Part shown: one piece after another, positions 38,829-48,836 of the stretch
Numbering within the stretch: the stretch's first letter is position 1
Layout of the letters: each line of letters opens with the position of its first letter
Origin: Pleomorphomonas koreensis DSM 23070
Lineage (GTDB): Bacteria > Pseudomonadota > Alphaproteobacteria > Rhizobiales > Pleomorphomonadaceae
Direction: 5' to 3'
Assembly (NCBI RefSeq): GCF_000425185.1
Contig: NZ_AULH01000021.1
Coordinates: 1-63,728 of the forward strand
DNA: 63,728 bases
The notes under the pieces: generated by a model
The model's database searches: none
What the model was told of the DNA's origin: nothing
What the model saw: only the letters and a program-made list of their open reading frames with translations
Translations under genes and position numbers: made by a program

Positions 38829-39317
38829 CAACCTCGCCTCCCGGACGGCCTTCCCCGTCTGCCGCCAATCCCGGCAAGGTTTCATGCGAGGTCAAGGGCT
38901 TCAAGTGGTTTTTCGCAGCAGCAGATCGCCTCGCCGGCGGATCGATGAACAGTATTACAAACGCACCGCCAATCGCGAAATACTGCGTTCACATGCCCCG
39001 CCAACTCTGATGCCGTTATCTGCGGTGGAGGGGACGGGGGATGTTCGCACCCTCTGTCGGCCGGTATGCCCGGACCGCAGGCGACGGAGGAGCGATCATG
39101 ACAGTCCCCAGCCAGAGGCCCGCCCGGCCATTTCGAGGCCTGCCGCAGCCTGCGGTCAACGCCCCATCGATCCCCGTGCCGACAGGCCGGAGCGCCGCGG
39201 CACGGCGCTAGCCCGCCTTTGCCGTCCACCGAATGCCGTGTCCGGATTGCTTTGCTGACATAGGGATGGTGTCCGGCAATCATGGTCGGCAGGACGTTGA
39301 CGCAGGAGATCGCAGGC
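38829..39317. promoter_or_regulatory. Divergent promoter region of the two-component system
   Basis: This 489-base gap separates divergent regulator and kinase genes and should hold both promoters. An AT-rich patch lies near 38945-38990. I see no small gene, although short open frames exist. No clear direct repeats for an OmpR-type box were identified by eye. Confidence 0.4.
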
Positions 39318-41135
39318 ATGGCCGTTTCGCCGCACCCAGTTTCCCTCACTCCGGCGCCTGCGCGCCAGCGAGGGCTGCGCCGAAGCCTTTTCCTGGCATC
39401 GGCGATCGTCTTCGGCGCCATCGTGCTGGTGGAGGGCGCGGCGCTGGTCGGCCTCGAACGGCTCGACGGGCTGCTGTCGGAGATGCAGCGCGAGTCGATC
39501 GCCGATGCACGGCGCATGGTGGAGCTTTCCGAGAGCACGTCCAACCTGTCGCTGGCGGCGCGCCGGTTCCGCGACATCGGCGACCGGGAAGACCTGTCGC
39601 AGGCGGAAATGGCGTTGCGGGACGAGTTGCGGCGGTTTTCGACGCTCACGCAGTCGCTGCCCGCCCTCAAGCCTGCCGAGCCGGCGTCTTCCGGCGTCCC
39701 GCCCGTCGTGCCGGCTCTCGTCCAGGCATCCGACCGGCTGAATGCCATCGTCACCGATCTGGCCGCCACCGTGGCCGAAGCGATCGACGCCGGCGCCGGC
39801 ATGCGCACCGCCACCCAGGATCTGGCGCTCCTCAAGAGCGTCCTTCTCGCCGACGACGGCAGCCATCCGACCATCGCCGTCGCCCTGTCGCTGGCCAGCG
39901 CGGCGATCGCCTCCTCGGACAGCGCCGAGGTGGAACGCCAGCAGGCCGCTTTCCTGAAGCTGCTCGGCCACGACGGCCGGCCGATGGCGCTGACGCTTCT
40001 GGTGCCGCTGTTCGAGCGCCGCCTGACGGTGATCGACGTCGAGAGCCGCCAGCGTCAACTGATCGCCTCGGCCGACACCGCCGCCCGCGACATCGCCCGC
40101 CTCAGCCGGGACTATTCGGAGCTGCTGGCGGACGCCAGCGGCGCCCGGCAGGCCGAGACGGCAAGGGTTCTCCGGATCGGCAAGATCGCGGCGGCGATCA
40201 TCGGCCTGGCGGTGCTCGCCGCCGCCTTCGTCGCGGCCAACGCCTTCCTGCGCGGCGCCATCGCCGACCTCACCGGCATTGCCGACGCCATGCGCCGCCT
40301 GGCGGCCGGCGACACCGCGGTCGAGGCGCCGGGCACCGGCCGCCGCGACGAGATCGGCGCGCTCGCCGCCGCCTTCGGCGTCTTCAAGGCGCAGGTCGCC
40401 GAGCGGGAGCAGTTGCAGCGGCAGTTGCACCAGGCCGAGCGGCTGGAGGCGATCGGCCGTTTCACCGGCGGCATCGCCCACGACTTCAACAACGTGCTGA
40501 CGGCGATCTCCGCCAACGTCCAGCTCATCCAGGAGACCACCGACGCCGGGTCGCCCAACAACCAGCGGGCGTTGCGCGCCCTTGAAGCCACGGAAAGCGG
40601 CTCGTCGATGGTCCAGCAGTTGCTGACCTTCGGCCGCCGCCGCTCGCTCGAACCCACTCCGACCGATATCGACGCGGTCATCGAAGCGCTCGCCGATCTG
40701 CTGCACGACAATTTCGGCGGGCCGATCCGCCTGGAAACGGTCAAGGAAGGCGAACGGGCCGGACCGCTGGTGGCGCTCATCGACGCGGGGCAGCTCGAGA
40801 ACGCCCTGATCAACCTGCTGTTCAACGCCCGCGACGCCATTTCCGGCGAAGGCGTCATCCGTCTGGCCGCCGGCCCGACGGCCGACGGCAAGATCCGCAT
40901 CCGCGTCGAGGACAACGGATCGGGCATGACGGCCGAGGTGCTCGACCACGTCTTCGAGCCGTTCTTCACCACCAAGCCGGCGGCGCAGGGCAACGGCCTC
41001 GGCCTCGCCACCGTCTACGGCTTCGTCCACCAGTCCGGCGGACGCATCGACCTCACATCGCACCCCGGACAGGGAACGGTGGTGGAGATCGAATTGCCGC
41101 GCTACCCGCCGACCGGCGGCGCCGCGCTGGCCTGA
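39318..41135 (+). CDS. Membrane sensor histidine kinase
   Basis: This 605-residue kinase has a first transmembrane helix near residues 20-45, a periplasmic helical sensor of about 240 residues, and a second helix (IAAAIIGLAVLAAAFVAANAFL). A HAMP region, the H-box GRFTGGIAHDFNNVLTAI, and an HATPase domain follow (N-box ALINLLFNARDAI, DNGSGM, GLGLATVYGFVHQSGG). The ATG at 39318 is chosen for AGGAG nine bases upstream; an ATG at 39282 is also in frame. It pairs with the divergent OmpR-type regulator. It lies directly before the ABC importer operon, so a ligand of that importer is a likely signal. Confidence 0.93.
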   Translation: MAVSPHPVSLTPAPARQRGLRRSLFLASAIVFGAIVLVEGAALVGLERLDGLLSEMQRESIADARRMVELSESTSNLSLAARRFRDIGDREDLSQAEMALRDELRRFSTLTQSLPALKPAEPASSGVPPVVPALVQASDRLNAIVTDLAATVAEAIDAGAGMRTATQDLALLKSVLLADDGSHPTIAVALSLASAAIASSDSAEVERQQAAFLKLLGHDGRPMALTLLVPLFERRLTVIDVESRQRQLIASADTAARDIARLSRDYSELLADASGARQAETARVLRIGKIAAAIIGLAVLAAAFVAANAFLRGAIADLTGIADAMRRLAAGDTAVEAPGTGRRDEIGALAAAFGVFKAQVAEREQLQRQLHQAERLEAIGRFTGGIAHDFNNVLTAISANVQLIQETTDAGSPNNQRALRALEATESGSSMVQQLLTFGRRRSLEPTPTDIDAVIEALADLLHDNFGGPIRLETVKEGERAGPLVALIDAGQLENALINLLFNARDAISGEGVIRLAAGPTADGKIRIRVEDNGSGMTAEVLDHVFEPFFTTKPAAQGNGLGLATVYGFVHQSGGRIDLTSHPGQGTVVEIELPRYPPTGGAALA

Positions 41136-41309
41136 GGGGAGCCGCCGGCGGCGCCAGCCCGCCGGACGACCGAACGACGACACCGAAGGGCGACGGCTGG
41201 CCCGCCGCCCCGACCCCATCGATGCCGGCATGGCCGAGCCGGCATCGGCATTCGACACCGAGGGGAGTTCGGCCCGCTACGGCCCGAAAAGCCGATTTTG
41301 GAGGAAACC

Positions 41310-42287
41310 ATGAACAAGCAACTTCTCGCCGCCCTCGCCGTCCTCGCCGTCGCGGCGCCGTCCATGGCGCTCGCCGACGACGGCAAGGTCATCGTCTACA
41401 CCGCCGCGCCGCAGGAGATCGTCGACAAGATCATTCCGGCCTTCGAGGCATCGTCCGGCATCAAGGTGGAGCTGATCAAGGCCGGCGCCGGCGAACTGAT
41501 CAACCGCCTCAAGGCCGAGAAGAACCGCCAGACCGCCGACGTGCTGTGGTCGGTCGGCGGCGAGATCCTGCAGGCCAATCCGGACCTCTTCGGCGACTAC
41601 ACGCCGAAGGATGCCGACAAGATCGTCCCCGAGGTCAAGCCGAGTGGCCACTGGACGCCGTTCACCGTCGTCGCCACCAGCTTCGTCATCAATACCAACG
41701 AGCTTGCCGAAGCCGACCGCCCCAAGACCTGGGAGGATCTTGCCGATCCCAAGTACAAGGACAAGATCTCGATCGCCCGCCTCGACAAGTCGTCGTCCGC
41801 CTATATCCAGCTCGCCGCCCTGTTGCAGATCTACGGCCTCGACAAGGGCTGGGACCTCTACAGCCGCATCCTCGACAACACCCAGCTTGCCAACTCGTCC
41901 GGCGCGGTGCCGAAGTTCGTCAACGACGGCGAGGCGGCCATCGGCATCGCCAACGAGGACGTCGGCCTGCGCTTCAAGATCGGCGGCGGCCCGGTCGACG
42001 TGATCTATCCCGCCGACGGCACCACGGCGCAGGCGGACGGCATGGCCATGCTGGCGACGCCCGCCAACCCGGAGGCCGCCAAGACCTTCATGGACTTTGC
42101 CCTGTCCGAGGAAGGACAGAAGCTGGTGGCCTCCATCGGCCGCCGCCCGGTGCGCGTCGACGTGCCGTCGGCGGACATGCTGACGCCGCTGTCGTCGCTG
42201 AAGCTCATCAAGTACGACCTCGAATGGGCTGCCGGCTATCAGAAGACCGCCCTCGCCAAGTGGAATGAAGTCATCATGACCAAGTAA
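41310..42287 (+). CDS. Periplasmic binding protein, AfuA/FbpA (family 1) type
   Basis: This 325-residue exported protein has a Sec signal (MNKQLLAALAVLAVAAPSMALA) and the fold of Fe3+/sugar-phosphate/thiamine binding proteins (VIVYTAAPQEIVDKIIPAFEASSGIKVELIKAGAGELINRLKAEK). GGEI near the sugar or metal pocket, SSAYIQLAALL and IGIANEDVGLRFK follow the family. I see no pair of adjacent tyrosines typical of ferric binding. A phosphorylated sugar, phosphonate or organic phosphate, as for AfuA or PgtC, is more likely than iron. The ATG follows GGAGG. Confidence 0.88.
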   Translation: MNKQLLAALAVLAVAAPSMALADDGKVIVYTAAPQEIVDKIIPAFEASSGIKVELIKAGAGELINRLKAEKNRQTADVLWSVGGEILQANPDLFGDYTPKDADKIVPEVKPSGHWTPFTVVATSFVINTNELAEADRPKTWEDLADPKYKDKISIARLDKSSSAYIQLAALLQIYGLDKGWDLYSRILDNTQLANSSGAVPKFVNDGEAAIGIANEDVGLRFKIGGGPVDVIYPADGTTAQADGMAMLATPANPEAAKTFMDFALSEEGQKLVASIGRRPVRVDVPSADMLTPLSSLKLIKYDLEWAAGYQKTALAKWNEVIMTK

Positions 42288-42364
42288 CGCCGGACCGGGC
42301 GGCCGGCGCGGCCGGCCGCCCATCTTGCCGAATGACCCGATTATCTTCGCGGGGGGCTGCCGAC

Positions 42365-43432
42365 ATGGCGCGCGTACAAATCACCGACCTCAAGAAAAGC
42401 TATGGCGACTTCACGGCGCTGAAGAACATCTCGCTCGATATCGCCTCCGGCGCGTTCTTCACGCTGCTCGGGCCGAGCGGCTGTGGCAAGACCACGCTCC
42501 TGCGCGCCATCGCCGGCTTCCACATCCAGGACGAGGGGGGCATCCACGTCGACGGCGTGTCGATCGGCGACAAGCCGGCGCACCTGCGCGACGTCGGCAT
42601 GGTGTTCCAGGACTATGCCGTCTTCCCCCATCTCAGCGTCTTCGACAACGTCGCCTTCGGGCTTCGCCAGCGCAAGGTACCGGCCGCCGAGCTGAAGGCG
42701 CGCGTCGGGCAGATGCTCGACATCGTCCAGCTCGGGCCGCTCGCCAGCCGCATGCCGCACCAGCTCTCCGGCGGCCAGCAGCAGCGCGTCGGACTGGCGC
42801 GCGCCCTGGTCATCCGGCCGAAAGTGCTGTTGATGGACGAGCCGCTCAGCAACCTCGACGCCAAGCTGCGCGTCGAGCTGAGGCGCGACATCCGCGACCT
42901 GCAACGGGAATTCGGCATCACCACCGTCTACGTCACCCACGACCAGGAGGAGGCGCTCGCCATCTCCGACCAGGTCTGCGTAATGTACGGCGGCATCGCC
43001 CAGCAGGTCGCCGCGCCCTGGGACATCTACAGCCGCGCCGCCAACCTGTTCGTCGCCTCCTTCGTCGGCTCCAACAACCGGCTGAAGGCGGTGGCCGCCG
43101 ATGGCCGCCTCGAACTCGCCGGCACCTCGATGCCATGCCTGGTTCCCGGCCTCGCCGGACCGGCCATCGCGACGATCCGCCCGGAAAAGGTACGGCTCGG
43201 GGCGGGCGAACCGGATGCGGCCGTCACCCTCGGCGGCACGGTGCGCCACGCCATGTTCATCGGCCGCGAGCTTGAGATCGCCGTCGACACGGGCGACGTC
43301 GCGATCACCGCGCTGGTGGCGCCGGAGGCGAACGCGGTGCGCCTCAAGCCGGGCGACCCGATCGAGATTTCGCTGCCGCACGCCGATTTCGCGCTTTACG
43401 AGGATGCCGACAACGGGAGGCTGCTGTCATGA
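42365..43432 (+). CDS. ABC importer ATPase (FbpC/PotA type)
   Basis: This 355-residue ATPase has Walker A GPSGCGKTT, Q-loop VFQDYAVFPH, signature QLSGGQQQRVGLARAL and Walker B LLMDEPLSNLDAKLR. The C-terminal TOBE-like region (about 240-355) is regulatory. The ATG at 42365 follows a GGGGGG run; an ATG at 42332 is in frame without a site. It pairs with the permease that follows, overlapping by four bases, and with the binding protein before it. Confidence 0.96.
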   Translation: MARVQITDLKKSYGDFTALKNISLDIASGAFFTLLGPSGCGKTTLLRAIAGFHIQDEGGIHVDGVSIGDKPAHLRDVGMVFQDYAVFPHLSVFDNVAFGLRQRKVPAAELKARVGQMLDIVQLGPLASRMPHQLSGGQQQRVGLARALVIRPKVLLMDEPLSNLDAKLRVELRRDIRDLQREFGITTVYVTHDQEEALAISDQVCVMYGGIAQQVAAPWDIYSRAANLFVASFVGSNNRLKAVAADGRLELAGTSMPCLVPGLAGPAIATIRPEKVRLGAGEPDAAVTLGGTVRHAMFIGRELEIAVDTGDVAITALVAPEANAVRLKPGDPIEISLPHADFALYEDADNGRLLS

Positions 43433-45114
43433 CCGTCACAGCCGCTCCCGCTTCCCGCCGGCGACGGATCATGCCGTTGTTCAACTTCTGGAACGTCGTC
43501 TTCGCCCTCTGCCTGGCGATGATCGCCATTCTGCTGATCGCCCCGCTGTCGGAGGTGTTCGTCGTCGGCTTCGTCGATCCCGAGACGGGCGGCTACACCC
43601 TCGCCAACTACGCGACGGTGCTCAGCCATCCCTACTATCTCGGCGCGCTCGGCAACACCATGCTGGTCGGCGTCGGCGGCATGGCCGGCGCCTGCCTGAT
43701 CGGCGTGCCGCTCGCCTATTTCGTCGCCCGCTTCCAGGTGAAGGCCCGCAGCCTGATCTCGACGGTGGCGGTGCTGGCGCTGGTGTCGCCGCCGTTCATC
43801 GGCGCCTATTCCTGGATCCTGGTGCTCGGCAACAACGGCTGGGTCACCAGGCCGCTGCGCGAACTCGGCCTCGCCGTGCCGTCGATCTACGGCACGCCGG
43901 GCATCATCCTGGTGTTCACGCTGAAGTTCTTCCCCTTCGTCTACCTGATGACCGAAAGCGCGCTGCGCTCGATCAACCGGTCGTTCGAGGAGGCGGCCGC
44001 CAACCTCGGCTGCTCGCCGACCTCGCGCTTCTTCCGGGTGACGCTGCCGCTGGTGTTCCCGGCGGTCAGCTCGGGCGCCATCCTCGCCTTCGTGCTGTCG
44101 ATCGCCGACTTCGGCACGCCGGCGATCATCGGCCGGAACTTCCGCACGCTGTCGACCATCGCCTACAACCAGTACACCGCCGAAATGGGCGGCACGCCGT
44201 CGATCGCCGTGGCCATCTCGATGCTGATGATCTTCATTTCCATGGCGGCGGTGTTGCTGCAACGCTATTTCCTGAGCAAGCGCCGCTATGCCGGCGCGCT
44301 GACCAACCTGCCCGAACAGAAGCCGCTGTCCGGCCTGTTCGGCGTGCTGGTCCATGCCTTCTGCTATCTGGTGGTGCTGCTGGCGGCGCTGCCGATGATC
44401 GTGGTGTTCTATACCTCGATCCTGGCGACCAAGGGTCCGGTGTTCACCGGCGCCTTCGGCCTGACCAGCTATGCGCGGGTGTGGAACGAGCTGCCCAACG
44501 TCGTCGGCAACTCCTTCGCCTTCGCGCTGGCCGCGGTGGCGATGATCACCGTCACCTCCGCCTTCATCTCCTATATCGTGGTGCGCCGGGAGACCTGGCT
44601 GTCGGGCCTGCTCGACAGCCTCCTGATGGTGCCCTACGTGGTGCCCGGCGTCGTCATGGCCATCGGCTTCGCGCTGACCTTCAACCGGCCGCCGGTCGAC
44701 CTGATCGGCACGGCGCTGATCATCATCCTGGTGGTGTTCATCCGCCGCCTGCCCTACGGCGTCCGCTCCACTTCGTCGATCCTCAGGCAGATCAAGCCGT
44801 CGATCGAGGAGGCGGCCGTCAACCTCGGGGCACCGCCGGCGCTGGCCTTCCTGAAGGTGACGGTGCCGATCATGATCCCCGGCATCGTCGTCGGCGCCAT
44901 GATGAGCTTCATCACCGCCATCAACGAGCTGTCGTCGACGCTGCTGCTCTACACCGGCGCCACGGCGACCATGCCGATCAAGATCTACTCCGCCGTGCTC
45001 GACGGCGAGTTCGGCCTGGCGGCGGCGCTGTCGACCATCCTGCTGGTCAGTTCCGGCATCTGCGTCTTCATCGTCTTCCGCCTGTCCGAGAACCGCGAGG
45101 GCGCCTTCGTCTGA
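43429..45114 (+). CDS. ABC importer permease, double-domain FbpB type
   Basis: This 561-residue permease consists of two fused BPD_transp_1 halves, each with about six helices and an EAA loop (FEEAAANLGCSPTSRFFRVTLPL in the first; IEEAAVNLGAPPALAFLKVTVPI in the second). One polypeptide forms the channel, as in FbpB, AfuB and phosphonate importers. The start overlaps the ATPase stop (ATGA). The next gene begins 64 bases later. Confidence 0.95.
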   Translation: MTVTAAPASRRRRIMPLFNFWNVVFALCLAMIAILLIAPLSEVFVVGFVDPETGGYTLANYATVLSHPYYLGALGNTMLVGVGGMAGACLIGVPLAYFVARFQVKARSLISTVAVLALVSPPFIGAYSWILVLGNNGWVTRPLRELGLAVPSIYGTPGIILVFTLKFFPFVYLMTESALRSINRSFEEAAANLGCSPTSRFFRVTLPLVFPAVSSGAILAFVLSIADFGTPAIIGRNFRTLSTIAYNQYTAEMGGTPSIAVAISMLMIFISMAAVLLQRYFLSKRRYAGALTNLPEQKPLSGLFGVLVHAFCYLVVLLAALPMIVVFYTSILATKGPVFTGAFGLTSYARVWNELPNVVGNSFAFALAAVAMITVTSAFISYIVVRRETWLSGLLDSLLMVPYVVPGVVMAIGFALTFNRPPVDLIGTALIIILVVFIRRLPYGVRSTSSILRQIKPSIEEAAVNLGAPPALAFLKVTVPIMIPGIVVGAMMSFITAINELSSTLLLYTGATATMPIKIYSAVLDGEFGLAAALSTILLVSSGICVFIVFRLSENREGAFV

Positions 45115-45178
45115 CGTCTCGCCCCGGCACGCCGCCCGCCACCGAGCGGGCGGCATCCGTATGCCCGAGGATCGTTTC

Positions 45179-46153
45179 ATGCGTATCGATTGCCTGTCCG
45201 TCTCCAAATACACGACGCCCGGAAAAGCCGGCGACGACATCCCGGTGGTGGTTCCGGGGCGCTGCTACGCCGTCTTCGACGGCGCCACCGACGTCAACGG
45301 CACGTTGGTCGCCGGCGTCGGCAGCGGACGCTTCGCCGCGTTGCAGGCCTCGGCGGCGCTGATCGACACGCTGGCCAATCACAAGCCGGGAACGAAGACG
45401 CCGGAGGAACTGGTCGCCATCCTCAATGCCCGGCTCAGCGCAGCGCTCGAGATGGAAAGCCGGTCGCGCGGCCGGCCGATATCGGCGGCCACCACCATGG
45501 CGCTGGTGGAAGAGATCGGCGACAGACTGCGCTTCACCCTGGTCGGCGACAGCGGCATCCGCGTCAATGGCACGGAGACCTTCCAGAGCCTCAAGCCGAT
45601 CGACGACATCATGTCGGCCGGCCGGGTGGCGCTCTACCACCACCTGAGGCGTCGCGGCCATGCCGAAGCGGCGCTGGAGCCGGACTCGCGACGCGGCGTC
45701 TTCCACGGCTTCGACGAGGCCGTTCCGGCGCTGATGTCGGCAGACGAGGCGGCCGACGTCGTTGCCGAGGCGCGACGGATGCTCACCGGCCGGCTGGGCG
45801 ACGCCCTCCTCGATTTCGTCGAGCCGATGCTGAGGGCCGGCATCGCCAAAGGGCAATACGGCTACGCCAACAAGGCCGATCATCCGCTCGGCTATGCCGT
45901 CATCGACGGCACGGTGTCGCGCGGGTTCGGGCTGATCAGTTTCGAGCGGCCGCGCGGCTCGGTGCGGTGCGTGGAAATCTTCAGCGACGGCTATCTCGAA
46001 CCGCCGACGGGAACGGCGCTCGCCGACTGGGAGGCAGTGGCCGCGCGCATCGAGCGCGAGGACCCGACCAAGACCCTGAGCCACTGGGGCGTCAAGGGAT
46101 CGGGACCGGAGCAGTTGTTCGACGACCGGACCGTCATCATCCTCTCGACTTGA
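45179..46153 (+). CDS. PP2C-like protein phosphatase
   Basis: This 324-residue protein shows the metal-binding sequence of PP2C phosphatases: YAVFDGATDVNG (motif 2), SAATTMALVEE, FTLVGDSGIRVNG (motif 8), IFSDGY and DDRTVIILST near the end (last motif, with DD in place of DN). It has no signal or membrane segment, so it acts in the cytoplasm. The ATG at 45179 has GAGG nine bases before. It closes the ABC importer operon, an unusual place for a Ser/Thr phosphatase. It may act on a phosphorylated protein of the pathway or on the imported phosphate ester. Confidence 0.8.
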   Translation: MRIDCLSVSKYTTPGKAGDDIPVVVPGRCYAVFDGATDVNGTLVAGVGSGRFAALQASAALIDTLANHKPGTKTPEELVAILNARLSAALEMESRSRGRPISAATTMALVEEIGDRLRFTLVGDSGIRVNGTETFQSLKPIDDIMSAGRVALYHHLRRRGHAEAALEPDSRRGVFHGFDEAVPALMSADEAADVVAEARRMLTGRLGDALLDFVEPMLRAGIAKGQYGYANKADHPLGYAVIDGTVSRGFGLISFERPRGSVRCVEIFSDGYLEPPTGTALADWEAVAARIEREDPTKTLSHWGVKGSGPEQLFDDRTVIILST

Positions 46154-46301
46154 GCCTTGCTGATCGAGCCTTGAGCGCCTTCGCCACAGGTCACGGCGTC
46201 GCCGCCCGCCGGAGAGGTTGCGGAACCGCACGTCCGATGCCGCGTTCTGGATTTGATCGTCGGTCACGGATTCCATTTCGCGGCAGTTCATGGAGGCGAC
46301 C

Positions 46302-48827
46302 ATGGCGCTCGAAACCTATCGCCAGAAGCGCGACTTCTCCGCGACGCCCGAACCCCAGGGCCGGCTCGCCCCGGCGGGCAGCATGAGCTTCGTCGTCCAG
46401 AAGCACGATGCGACCCGCCTGCACTACGACTTCCGGCTGGAGATGGACGGCGTCCTGAAAAGCTGGGCCGTCACCAAGGGGCCGAGCCTGGTGGCCGGAG
46501 AACGGCGCCTTGCGGTAGAGGTCGAGGACCATCCGCTCGATTACCGGGATTTCGAGGGCACCATCCCGAAAGGCAAATACGGCGGCGGCACGGTCATCGT
46601 CTGGGATCGCGGCACCTGGTCGCCGATCGGCGATCCACGGGAGGGCTATGAAAGGGGCCGGCTCGAATTCGAACTCGACGGCCGCAAGCTCGCCGGCCGC
46701 TGGTATCTGGTGCGGATGTCGAGACGTCCCGGCGAAAGGCGCAACAACTGGCTGCTGATCAAGGCCGAGGACCTATTCGCCCGGCCGCAGGGCGCCAAGG
46801 ACATCCTGGAGGAACGGCCGGAATCGGTCAAATCCGGGCGACAGCTCGCGGACGTCGCCGGCCGGTCGCGGACGTCGCCGGGGACCGGGAAAGCACCGGG
46901 CCGCCGGCCCGCCAGACCGGCGACGGCTGGCGAGCCTGCCCTGCCGGATCTGGCGACGCTGACGGGCGCGAAGGAAGCCGCCCTGCCCGCTTTCGTCGAG
47001 CCCATGCTGGCGACGCTGGTCGCCGCCGCCCCCACCGGCCCGCAATGGCTGCACGAGATCAAGTTCGACGGCTATCGGCTGGAGGCGCGCATCGAGGCGC
47101 GCCGGGTCAAGCTGCTGACGCGCGGCGGTCTCGACTGGACGAAGAAATTCGGCAAGGCCGTCTTCACCGACCTTCAGAACCTGCCCGTCGGCGCCGCCCT
47201 CATCGACGGTGAAATGGTCGTTGAAACCGATGCCGGCGCCTCGGATTTCTCCGCCTTGCAGGCCGACCTTAGCAGCGGGCGCCACGATCGCCTCGTCTTC
47301 CATGCCTTCGACCTCATCCATCTCGACGGCTACGACCTCAGGGGCCTGCCGCTCATCGAACGCAAGGCGCTGCTCGAACGGATCGTCGCCGGTGCCGGGG
47401 GCACCGTGCGCTTCAGCCGCCATTTCGACGACAGCGGCACCATGGTGCTGCGCCACGCCTGCCGGCTGAGCCTCGAAGGCATCGTCTCGAAGCTGCGCGA
47501 TGCGCCCTACCGGGCCGGCCGCGGCCGGAGCTGGGTCAAGTCCAAGTGCTCGGCGCGGCAGGAATTCGTCATCGCCGGCTACGTGCCCTCCACGGTGTCG
47601 CGCAAGCTGGTCGGCTCGCTGGTGCTCGGGATCCACGAGGGGGGCCAGCTGCATCACGTCGGCCGCGTTGGGACCGGCCTCAGCCACGCGGTGGCCGAGG
47701 ATCTTGCCCACCGGCTCGAACGCCTGCGGATCGACACCTCGCCCTTCGGCTCGCCGCTGACCACCGACGAGGCGCGGCAGGTGACGTTCGTGCGACCGGA
47801 GCTGGTGACGGAGGTCGAGTTCCGCGCCTGGACGGCCGATGGCCAGCTCCGCCACGCCGCCTTTCGCGGGCTGCGCGAGGACAAGGCGGCGGAGGAGATC
47901 GTGCGGGAAAGCCCCAAGTCGGCCAAGGCACCAAGGCCGCAGCGCCGGACGGTCCGGCTCACGCATCCCGACCGCCTCTACTGGCCGGACGAGGGCGTCA
48001 CCAAGGAGGGACTCGCCGACTACTATGCCGAGGTCTGGCGCCTCATCGCGCCCTTCGTGGTGGGGCGGCCGCTCGCCCTCCTGCGCTGCCCGAAGGGCAT
48101 CAACGGCGCGCGGTTCTTCCAGAAGCACGCCTGGAAGGGCATCAACCCCAACATCGTGCCGGTCGATGATCCGCAGGACCCGAACGGCGAGCCGTTCCTC
48201 GCCATCAACGATCTCGACGGGCTGATGGCCCTCGTCCAGTCGGCCGTCCTGGAGATCCATCCCTGGGGCTCGACCCTGACCGACTGGGAACGGCCGGACA
48301 TGATCATCCTCGACCTCGATCCGGGAGAGGACGTCGCCTGGCCGGCAGTGATCGAGGCAGCGCGAGAGGTGCGCGAACGACTTGTCCATGCCGGCCTCGC
48401 CGCCTTCGTGAAGACCTCGGGCGGCAAGGGCCTGCATGTCGTGGCGCCGCTGAAGCCGGAAGCCGAGTGGCCCGAGGCAAAGGCCCTCGCCAGCACTCTC
48501 GCCGAGGCGATGGCGGCGGACAGCCCCGAGCGGTTCGTCGCCACCATCAGCAAGTCCAGGCGGCACGGCAAGATCCTCGTCGACTACCTGCGCAACCAGC
48601 GCGGGGCGACGGCGGTCGCTCCCTATTCGACACGGGCGCGGCCGGGCGCCACCGTTTCGACGCCGTTGACCTGGGAGGAACTGGGGCCGGATATCGGCCC
48701 CGGCCATTTCACGGCCGTCAACCTGCCGGCGCGGCTGGCGGCGCTGGCCGCCGATCCGTGGGACGGCTTCCGGGCGGCGGCGGTGCCGCTCGACGCCGCC
48801 CGGCTCGACCGGCTCAGGAAGGCGTGA
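46302..48827 (+). CDS. ligD: Multifunctional DNA ligase D (phosphoesterase-ligase-polymerase)
   Basis: This 841-residue NHEJ enzyme has three domains. The 3'-phosphoesterase domain (about 1-190) has HDATRLHYDFRLEMDGVLKSWAV. The ATP-dependent ligase (about 225-520) has nucleotidyl lysine K254 in HEIKFDGYR. The primase/polymerase (about 550-841) has LDLDPGEDVAW and SGGKGLHVV. The ATG at 46302 follows GGAGGCGACC. It normally works with Ku to seal double-strand breaks, but no ku gene is in the window. A tandem repeat of CGCGGACGTCGCCGG (near 46847 and 46865) lies in the linker between the first two domains. Confidence 0.96.
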   Translation: MALETYRQKRDFSATPEPQGRLAPAGSMSFVVQKHDATRLHYDFRLEMDGVLKSWAVTKGPSLVAGERRLAVEVEDHPLDYRDFEGTIPKGKYGGGTVIVWDRGTWSPIGDPREGYERGRLEFELDGRKLAGRWYLVRMSRRPGERRNNWLLIKAEDLFARPQGAKDILEERPESVKSGRQLADVAGRSRTSPGTGKAPGRRPARPATAGEPALPDLATLTGAKEAALPAFVEPMLATLVAAAPTGPQWLHEIKFDGYRLEARIEARRVKLLTRGGLDWTKKFGKAVFTDLQNLPVGAALIDGEMVVETDAGASDFSALQADLSSGRHDRLVFHAFDLIHLDGYDLRGLPLIERKALLERIVAGAGGTVRFSRHFDDSGTMVLRHACRLSLEGIVSKLRDAPYRAGRGRSWVKSKCSARQEFVIAGYVPSTVSRKLVGSLVLGIHEGGQLHHVGRVGTGLSHAVAEDLAHRLERLRIDTSPFGSPLTTDEARQVTFVRPELVTEVEFRAWTADGQLRHAAFRGLREDKAAEEIVRESPKSAKAPRPQRRTVRLTHPDRLYWPDEGVTKEGLADYYAEVWRLIAPFVVGRPLALLRCPKGINGARFFQKHAWKGINPNIVPVDDPQDPNGEPFLAINDLDGLMALVQSAVLEIHPWGSTLTDWERPDMIILDLDPGEDVAWPAVIEAAREVRERLVHAGLAAFVKTSGGKGLHVVAPLKPEAEWPEAKALASTLAEAMAADSPERFVATISKSRRHGKILVDYLRNQRGATAVAPYSTRARPGATVSTPLTWEELGPDIGPGHFTAVNLPARLAALAADPWDGFRAAAVPLDAARLDRLRKA

Positions 48828-48836
48828 GCGCCGCGC

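Noticed and set aside
41310-45114. Ferric-iron importer as the firm name for the ABC system
   Set aside because: The fold fits FbpABC, but the paired tyrosine iron ligands are not evident and the phosphatase and two-component neighbours fit a phosphorylated solute better, so no iron-specific symbol was given.
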